From Bizionia sp. (GTDB lineage Bacteria > Bacteroidota > Bacteroidia > Flavobacteriales > Flavobacteriaceae), in assembly GCA_018067115.1 (NCBI GenBank), contig JAGPVI010000146.1:1-7352 (forward strand): DNA of 7,352 nucleotides. Reading direction: 5' to 3'. Made by a program: the position numbers and the translations under genes. The notes beneath the pieces were generated by a model. It was not told where the DNA came from and searched no databases. It worked only from the letters and a program-made list of their open reading frames with translations. Shown here piece by piece: positions 1 to 4,627 of this stretch (positions within the stretch are counted from its first letter, which is position 1; each line of letters opens with the position of its first letter).

Positions 1-429
1 GTGGTAATACTTTATGTCTTCGGCTTCCATATAATTAAAATGCCTTGCTTGTGCACCAAAGCCAGGTAACAGACTGGTGTTCTCGAAATCGTAACTTAAA
101 GTATTATAACTTTGTCCCATATTTGCAAATGGCATAAGATTAAAATTATCTTTGCGCAAATAGTTATATTTATACTCTTTTTGTATGGTTAACGTGGTAT
201 CTACATAAGTAGTATCGTTTGCCTGAGAGACGATTAAGTAATCGGTAATTTTAACGTCCTCATTTTTAATGCTTTTATTGCTGGTGCTTTTGTTAGACCC
301 CAAGTTAGCAGCATTATCATTATTAGTACCACTTTGCTGAATAGCCCCCTTAGTTAGGGTTTGTTTTATTTGCGCTGTGGCTGTACCGCTAAAGACTAAT
401 AAAAATAGGATTAAAATTATTTTATTCAT
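1..429 (-). CDS. Putative outer-membrane porin (Bacteroidota putative-porin family), 5' part only
   Basis: Reading the minus strand from the ATG at 429-427 gives 143 open codons that run off the left edge, so only the N-terminal part is present. It opens with a Sec signal peptide (MNKIILILFLLVFSGTATAQ) with likely cleavage at the AQ. Next comes a Ser/Asn/Thr-rich linker of about 45 residues. The stretch near residues 98-125, with YLRKDNFNLMPFANMGQ and then YNTLSYDF and LLPGFG, is the pattern I recognise from the N-terminus of Bacteroidota proteins annotated as putative porin (Porin_10-like), predicted outer-membrane beta-barrels. Transport substrate is unknown. The gene diverges from rnhB. 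A TATTTTTG box about 50 bp upstream fits a Bacteroidota -7 element. The family call rests on remembered motif similarity; the exported nature is seen directly in the sequence. Confidence 0.82.
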   Translation of the reverse strand, partial: MNKIILILFLLVFSGTATAQIKQTLTKGAIQQSGTNNDNAANLGSNKSTSNKSIKNEDVKITDYLIVSQANDTTYVDTTLTIQKEYKYNYLRKDNFNLMPFANMGQSYNTLSYDFENTSLLPGFGAQARHFNYMEAEDIKYYH

Positions 430-447
430 TAAATCATAATTATTTTT

Positions 448-474
448 AAACTCTAAAACTAAGGTTTTAAGTTT
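448..474 (-). promoter_or_regulatory. Stem-loop at predicted 5' end of porin mRNA
   Basis: On the plus strand, AAACT (448-452) pairs with AGTTT (470-474), and TAAAAC (454-459) pairs with GTTTTA (464-469). This makes an 11-bp stem with one bulged base (453) and a TAAG loop. It lies between the minus-strand -7-like box and the porin start, so it would form at or very near the 5' end of the porin transcript. 5'-terminal hairpins are known to stabilise some outer-membrane protein mRNAs (E. coli ompA is the classic case); that role here is inferred. The stem is AT-rich and therefore weak. No T-run follows on either strand, so it is not a terminator. Confidence 0.4.
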
Positions 475-477
475 CGC

Positions 478-485
478 CAAAAATA
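478..485 (-). promoter_or_regulatory. Bacteroidota-type -7 promoter box (TATTTTTG) for the porin gene
   Basis: The minus strand reads TATTTTTG here, an exact match to the TAnnTTTG -7 consensus of the Bacteroidota primary sigma factor. It would start transcription near 470-473 and give a leader of about 43 nt before the porin ATG. No TTG lies at the expected -33 spacing; the nearest TTG on this strand is about 30 bp upstream, too far. In AT-rich DNA a single box can arise by chance, so this is a tentative call. Confidence 0.4.
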
Positions 486-553
486 GGAAATATCTTTTTG
501 GAATTTTATATTCTACAAAGAAAGACTTAAATATTACCTTTAATAACGACAAA

Positions 554-571
554 ATGCTAAGTATTATATAA
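554..571 (+). other. Five-codon mini-ORF whose stop abuts the rnhB start
   Basis: The sequence reads ATG CTA AGT ATT ATA TAA (M-L-S-I-I-stop), and the next three bases are the rnhB ATG in the same frame. The in-frame TAA at 569-571 rules out any earlier rnhB start in this frame. Whether the mini-ORF is translated cannot be told. If it is, a terminating ribosome would sit on the rnhB start codon. Chance is a reasonable alternative in such AT-rich DNA. Confidence 0.25.
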
Positions 572-1171
572 ATGTTGAAATTAAATTATTCGGGTTTAGA
601 ATTAGAATGCGGTACAGATGAAGCTGGCCGTGGGTGTTTGGCTGGTCCAGTTACTGCTGCCGCCGTAATATTACCGGCACATTTTAAAAACCTATTACTC
701 AATGATTCGAAGGTCCTTTCTAAAAAAAAACGCGATGCCTTATTACCTATTATTGAAACCGAAGCCCTATGTTATAGTTTCACGCACGTTTACCAAAAGA
801 CGATAGACGAGATTAATATTTTGAATGCTTCCATACTAGCTATGCAAGAGTCTATAGGGAAATTAAAACCGACACCAGAGTTTATAATTGTTGACGGTAA
901 TAGGTTCAAGCCCTATAAAAACATCCCCTACGAAACAATAGTTAAGGGAGACAGTAAGTTTTTAAGTATTGCGGCTGCTTCGGTTTTAGCAAAAACCTAT
1001 CGCGATGCATATATGAATACCATTCACGAAGAATTCCCTATGTACAATTGGAAGCAAAACAAAGGATACCCTACCAAAGAACACCGTGCAGCAATTAAAA
1101 AATATGGTGTTACCAAATACCACAGAAAGAGCTTTAAGCTTTTACCAGACCAAATAAAACTTGAAATTTAA
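572..1171 (+). CDS. rnhB: Ribonuclease HII
   Basis: This is a complete 199-residue type 2 RNase H, the usual size for bacterial RNase HII. The enzyme cleaves the RNA strand of RNA-DNA hybrids and nicks 5' of single ribonucleotides in duplex DNA, starting ribonucleotide excision repair in the cytoplasm. The DEAGRG signature is at residues 16-21. The expected metal-binding acidic residues are D16, E17, D108 (in IIVDGN) and D127 (in VKGDSK). DSK follows at 45-47, the SIAAASVLAKTYRD block is at 132-145, and the GYPT motif at 165-168 supplies Y166, the expected ribonucleotide-sensing tyrosine. All key residues are intact. The start is fixed by an in-frame TAA directly before the ATG; there is no Shine-Dalgarno sequence, as is normal in Bacteroidota. 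A run of nine A's at 722-730 encodes three lysines. The gene diverges from the porin gene and is followed by a lipoprotein gene within about 60 bp. Confidence 0.97.
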   Translation: MLKLNYSGLELECGTDEAGRGCLAGPVTAAAVILPAHFKNLLLNDSKVLSKKKRDALLPIIETEALCYSFTHVYQKTIDEINILNASILAMQESIGKLKPTPEFIIVDGNRFKPYKNIPYETIVKGDSKFLSIAAASVLAKTYRDAYMNTIHEEFPMYNWKQNKGYPTKEHRAAIKKYGVTKYHRKSFKLLPDQIKLEI

Positions 1172-1199
1172 TTTATAGTATTATAAGAAATAGATTAAG

Positions 1200-1207
1200 T
1201 AAATTTA
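1200..1207 (+). promoter_or_regulatory. Weak -7-like box (TAAATTTA) before the large lipoprotein gene
   Basis: TAAATTTA matches the TAnnTTTG consensus except at the final base. A transcript starting about six bases later would begin around 1212-1214, essentially at the first candidate ATG (1215) and about 17 nt before the second (1230). This slightly favours the 1230 start. No TTG is present at the -33 spacing, and read-through from rnhB is equally possible because no terminator is visible between the two genes. Confidence 0.25.
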
Positions 1208-1229
1208 CCAAAATATGTCATTAGCCTTT

Positions 1230-3662
1230 ATGAAAAACATTTATTTTAGTCTTTTATCACTTTTTATACTTGCGGGTTGCCAAAACGCGTCTAATACCAC
1301 ATCTTTATACGATTCGATTCCTGAAAACGCTTCAGTAATACTTCATATAAACGATAAAGAAAGTTTAACCAGCAATCTTAAAAATAACAGTTTACTTGCT
1401 GATTTAGCTGACACTAAAAACTACAAAAAACTACCGTTAAAATTAGCAGCTTTAGACTATTTAAATACTACCGAACGTATTGTACTCTCTCTATTAAAGG
1501 ACACGAATGACAGTTTACAGTTTACATTTGCTACTAAATATGTATCTAATCTCTTTAAGATCGATTCGTTACAAAATCATAAATCGGAGCAGTTTAAGAT
1601 TAGCAACTACTCTGTACAAAAAATAACATATAAAAACGAGCAATTATATGCCGTAATAAAAGACAGTATCGCTTTTGCTGCTTCTACCCAACCACTTCTT
1701 GAGGCTATCTTAAAGCCTAAAGAAAAGAGTGCGGATTTAGATAAAATAATTAAAGCAACGAATACAGATAAATCGTTTTCAATGATTTTAAATCATAAAC
1801 AATTGAAAGCACAAACCACCCTTTTACCATCGGACAGTCTTTTTGCATCTCGCTTTACACATTACAGTGCTTTTGATACTGAGATTTCTCAAGATCACAT
1901 TCTACTCAATGGAATTACAATGGCCAGCGATTCTACGAATAGTTTAATTAACGTATTTAAAAACACAAAACCTCAAGACACACAAATCTCTAAAATAGCA
2001 CCTTCAAACTGTGATTATTTAATGAGTTTTACTTTCGATTCCTTTGCTACTTTTAAATTGAACTTAGAGGCTTTCAACACCAAAAAAAGCACTTCTACGA
2101 CGACTCTTTTTGACAATATTGTTGAAGTAGGTGTGATCACCGAAAGCAACAACACAGCTGTGGTTCTAAACTCTATAGATGTTATTTCGACTAAAGATGC
2201 TTTAATTAGCGCACAAACGGAAGTTGAAGAATACAGACAAGTAACAATTTATGGTTTTGATGCGCCTACTCTTTTTGCTGATACTTTTTCGCCACTTATT
2301 GGTTTTAAGGACGCTACCTATTACTGTCATTTAGATCAGTTTTTTGTGTTTTCCAACTCTATCGAGAATCTTCAAAATATTATTGCAAATTACCAGAACA
2401 AAACCACACTAAGCGATCGCGACTATTATAATGAGGTGGTTTCAAACTTTAGCGACCAATCGTCTTTACTTCAAATGGCAAACGCTTCAGTTTTAAAATC
2501 GACTTTAGAAAAGGGTTTGGGGTCTGAAATTAAAGCAGAGTTACAAGACTATAAATTGTCTGGTATTCAATATATATACGACGGTAATTTCGCTCACGTA
2601 AATGCCATAATTAAAAAGAATAAAGCGAAAGCAGAACTTCATGCCGTTACAGAACAATTAAATATTAAATTAGATAACGACTTATTAAACACCCCCCAAT
2701 TTGTAATAAATCATCGTACTAAGGAGAAAGAAATTGTAGTTCAGGATATAAAAAATAAACTGTATTTAATTTCTAACACGGGGAATATTTTATGGAAGAA
2801 ACAATTAAAAGGCCCTGTTTTAGGTAGCGTAGAACAAATTGACGTCTATAAAAACGGGCGATTACAATTGGTCTTTGCCACACCAAACCACGTGTATGCC
2901 ATTGCTAGAGATGGAAAGGATGTAGATAATTTCCCTATGACTTTTAAAGATAAAATTACACAACCCCTGTCTGTGTTTGATTATGATAATAATAAAAAAT
3001 ACAGATTATTTGTTACTCAAGGTGCAAATGTACTGCTTTACGACGCTTCAGGAAAAACAGTAAAAGGGTTTAAGTTTACTAAAGCAAATGGCCCTATTAA
3101 TTATAAACCACAACACATTCGCCTAGGGAATAAAGATTATATATTAGTAAAAACAGACGCCGAACTTCATATTTTATCACGTCGTGGTACCCCGCGAGTA
3201 ACGCCTAAAACTAAAGCGAATTATAGTGACCAAGGTATATACGAATATAACAACACATTTACAACTACCACTCAAGATGGCAAGCTAATAAGCATTGACC
3301 AAAATGGTGGTGCCAGTATAAAAGACCTCGGTTTAAATGGTAAAGTGGCCTTAACTACAACCACAAAAACGATGGCCGCACAGAGTGAAAACAAACTAAG
3401 GATAAGAAATAATGCTTTAGAATTGGATTTTGGGAACTACACCCCACCAAAGATATTATACATAAATAATAAAATTTATGTATCTATAACCGATTTACAA
3501 GCACAAAAAGTATTGCTTTTTGATAGCCAAGGAAAAAGTATAGATAATTTCCCTGTGTACGGAAACTCTACCATAGAATTAGATAATATAGATAAGGACA
3601 ACAATTTGGAGTTTATTACCAAAGGCGAGTCTAATTCTATTTTATTATATGAGATTAATTAA
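1230..3662 (+). CDS. Large lipoprotein: DUF3352-like N-terminal half, beta-propeller-like C-terminal half
   Basis: This encodes 810 residues from the ATG at 1230. An in-frame ATG at 1215 would add MSLAF. I prefer 1230 because it gives a canonical lipoprotein signal, MKNIYFSLLSLFILAGC, with lipobox LAGC and lipidated Cys17, so the mature protein is predicted to be membrane-anchored outside the cytoplasm. Residues ~25-430 resemble DUF3352-type proteins: IPENASVILHIND near the start, then two similar blocks at ~138-190 and ~363-425, each with a strand pattern, a run of aliphatics and a Met/Leu-Asn ending. Residues ~485-810 look like a degenerate FG-GAP/PQQ-type propeller, with repeated strands such as NKLYLISNTGNILWK and HVYAIARDGK and two DNFP turns at D566 and D772. 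No catalytic motif is visible. It lies 58 bp after rnhB and ends before a strong terminator. Function is unknown; a scaffold or binding role is only a guess. Confidence 0.85.
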   Translation: MKNIYFSLLSLFILAGCQNASNTTSLYDSIPENASVILHINDKESLTSNLKNNSLLADLADTKNYKKLPLKLAALDYLNTTERIVLSLLKDTNDSLQFTFATKYVSNLFKIDSLQNHKSEQFKISNYSVQKITYKNEQLYAVIKDSIAFAASTQPLLEAILKPKEKSADLDKIIKATNTDKSFSMILNHKQLKAQTTLLPSDSLFASRFTHYSAFDTEISQDHILLNGITMASDSTNSLINVFKNTKPQDTQISKIAPSNCDYLMSFTFDSFATFKLNLEAFNTKKSTSTTTLFDNIVEVGVITESNNTAVVLNSIDVISTKDALISAQTEVEEYRQVTIYGFDAPTLFADTFSPLIGFKDATYYCHLDQFFVFSNSIENLQNIIANYQNKTTLSDRDYYNEVVSNFSDQSSLLQMANASVLKSTLEKGLGSEIKAELQDYKLSGIQYIYDGNFAHVNAIIKKNKAKAELHAVTEQLNIKLDNDLLNTPQFVINHRTKEKEIVVQDIKNKLYLISNTGNILWKKQLKGPVLGSVEQIDVYKNGRLQLVFATPNHVYAIARDGKDVDNFPMTFKDKITQPLSVFDYDNNKKYRLFVTQGANVLLYDASGKTVKGFKFTKANGPINYKPQHIRLGNKDYILVKTDAELHILSRRGTPRVTPKTKANYSDQGIYEYNNTFTTTTQDGKLISIDQNGGASIKDLGLNGKVALTTTTKTMAAQSENKLRIRNNALELDFGNYTPPKILYINNKIYVSITDLQAQKVLLFDSQGKSIDNFPVYGNSTIELDNIDKDNNLEFITKGESNSILLYEIN

Positions 3663-3696
3663 TTCGCAAAGCGGAATTACTCTAGGCAAACCAGAT

Positions 3697-3742
3697 AACG
3701 TGACGTCTATTTTTATACTTAAAATAGGCTTCACGTTTTTTT
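3697..3742 (+). terminator. Rho-independent terminator after the large lipoprotein gene
   Basis: AACGTGA (3697-3703) pairs perfectly with TCACGTT (3731-3737), and CTATTTT (3707-3713) pairs perfectly with AAAATAG (3721-3727). A three-base internal loop (CGT/GCT, partly pairable) separates the two helices, and the apical loop is the seven bases TATACTT. A run of seven T's (3736-3742) follows, overlapping the stem base. It lies 35 bp after the stop codon. On the opposite strand no T-run follows, so it acts on plus-strand transcripts only. It separates the rnhB-lipoprotein unit from the downstream unit. Confidence 0.85.
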
Positions 3743-3858
3743 AATTTGCAACATTAGAAGCTTTTTCCATAAGCAACAACATACTTTCTCTACGCGACTA
3801 TACTTATCGTTCTACTTTTAACCTTGTAAAACTTCTTTTTCTGTTTTTATTATAATGT

Positions 3859-3906
3859 GCGCTAAATAGTGTAACTTTAGTTTAATAACCAACTAAAAAC
3901 AAGCGC
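3859..3906 (+). promoter_or_regulatory. Nested inverted repeats directly before the small lipoprotein gene
   Basis: TTTAGTT (3876-3882) is matched by AACTAAA (3891-3897) across an eight-base loop. An outer pair, GCGCT (3859-3863) and AGCGC (3902-3906), flanks it. AAT and ATT extend the outer arms further if two bases on the left are bulged. The right outer arm ends three bases before the ATG at 3910. This could be an RNA leader structure controlling ribosome access or an operator for a dimeric regulator. A TAACTTTA box at 3872-3879 resembles a -7 element but has no TTG at the right distance, so the transcription start is unsettled. The rest of the spacer (3743-3858) shows only T-rich sequence and no convincing gene. 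Confidence 0.4.
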
Positions 3907-3909
3907 ATT

Positions 3910-4557
3910 ATGAAAACCACACCTCTTATTTATTTATTACTTTTAGTTTTCATCTCTTGCAATAACATTAAAAAAGAGACTGATAAAGATGCCGTTAACG
4001 ATACCATAAAAAAAGAACTGACTAGCTACAATTATGTTTACGAAGGTGATTTAGAACGTACGTATATAAAACATCGTATTATGGGTTTAAAAGAAGAATT
4101 GGAAGTTTACGATCCTTCAAACCCTGAAAACAATGAGAATACTATTGCTTTTCAAGCAGAAACCGAAGCCGAAATACTTCAACTCAATAAAGATTACCAA
4201 GCAATACGCATCATTAAAAAAGGAATTCTACCCATCATTCCGCCACCGCCACCGCCGCCGCCGGTACCTTGCTTATGTTTTGATGTCTTTAATAGACTAA
4301 ATAAAATTGTGACAACTAACAATATTGTTACACTATCGGCAACACTAACAGACACCAACGGAAAAAAAATATTCGCAACCTTGGGTATTAATCCACAACC
4401 TATAACACATTCGGATTTAGTCGTTTTTGATTTGAATACTGATTTAGAAAAATTTACAGATGAAGGCTATCTGACCATAGAAAAAACACTGAAAGACACC
4501 ACTAAAAAAAGCTACACTGTTTCGGTAAACGTTCACCCTATAGAAAATAAGCGTTAA
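3910..4557 (+). CDS. Small lipoprotein with an eight-proline hinge, function unknown
   Basis: I do not recognise a named family for this 215-residue protein. It starts with a lipoprotein signal, MKTTPLIYLLLLVFISC, with lipidated Cys17, so it should be anchored outside the cytoplasmic membrane. A Lys/Asp/Glu-rich segment follows (~20-105), predicted helical or disordered. Residues 111-118 are eight consecutive prolines, then V-P-C-L-C with Cys121 and Cys123. The last ~90 residues have an alternating hydrophobic pattern (IVTLSATLTDTNGKKIFATLG, then SYTVSVNVHP at the end), suggesting a small beta-sandwich domain. The proline run would act as a stiff spacer between anchor and domain, and its translation should depend on EF-P. 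The CHAT protease gene begins 70 bp downstream on the same strand with no terminator between, so co-transcription is likely. The strong upstream terminator separates it from the preceding gene. Confidence 0.85.
   Translation: MKTTPLIYLLLLVFISCNNIKKETDKDAVNDTIKKELTSYNYVYEGDLERTYIKHRIMGLKEELEVYDPSNPENNENTIAFQAETEAEILQLNKDYQAIRIIKKGILPIIPPPPPPPPVPCLCFDVFNRLNKIVTTNNIVTLSATLTDTNGKKIFATLGINPQPITHSDLVVFDLNTDLEKFTDEGYLTIEKTLKDTTKKSYTVSVNVHPIENKR
4240..4263 (+). repeat. CCG/CCA trinucleotide repeat encoding eight prolines
   Basis: Eight tandem proline codons read CCG CCA CCG CCA followed by four CCG. This is an in-frame, strongly GC-rich tract in otherwise AT-rich DNA. Changes in repeat number would lengthen or shorten the proline hinge of the lipoprotein by whole residues without breaking the frame. 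Whether copy number varies between strains cannot be judged from one sequence. Confidence 0.85.
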
Positions 4558-4627
4558 TAATTAAACCGCGTGTTTCTTAAAGAGCGTCTACCAACTATAC
4601 TATTTATTTTCAATTTATAGATTAATA

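Noticed and set aside
491..498. TATCTTTT as a plus-strand -7 box for rnhB
   Set aside because: It misses the final G of TAnnTTTG and has no TTG at the -33 spacing; such matches are frequent in this AT-rich spacer.
3660..3679. Small hairpin over the stop codon of the large lipoprotein (AATTCGC/GCGGAATT)
   Set aside because: Short, has a bulged G and no T-run; the strong terminator at 3697-3742 explains the end of this unit.
3824..3856. TTGTAA and TATAAT as a sigma70-type promoter for the small lipoprotein
   Set aside because: The spacing is about 21 bp, too long for a classical promoter, and Bacteroidota primary sigma factors use TTG/TAnnTTTG instead.
3855..3869. Four-codon mini-ORF (ATG TGC GCT AAA TAG) before the small lipoprotein
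   Set aside because: Too short to support and probably upstream of the transcription start; likely chance.
4558..4627. Promoter or terminator between the small lipoprotein and the CHAT gene
   Set aside because: No convincing -7/-33 pair and no stem followed by a T-run; only weak AT-rich symmetry such as TTAATAATTAA is visible.
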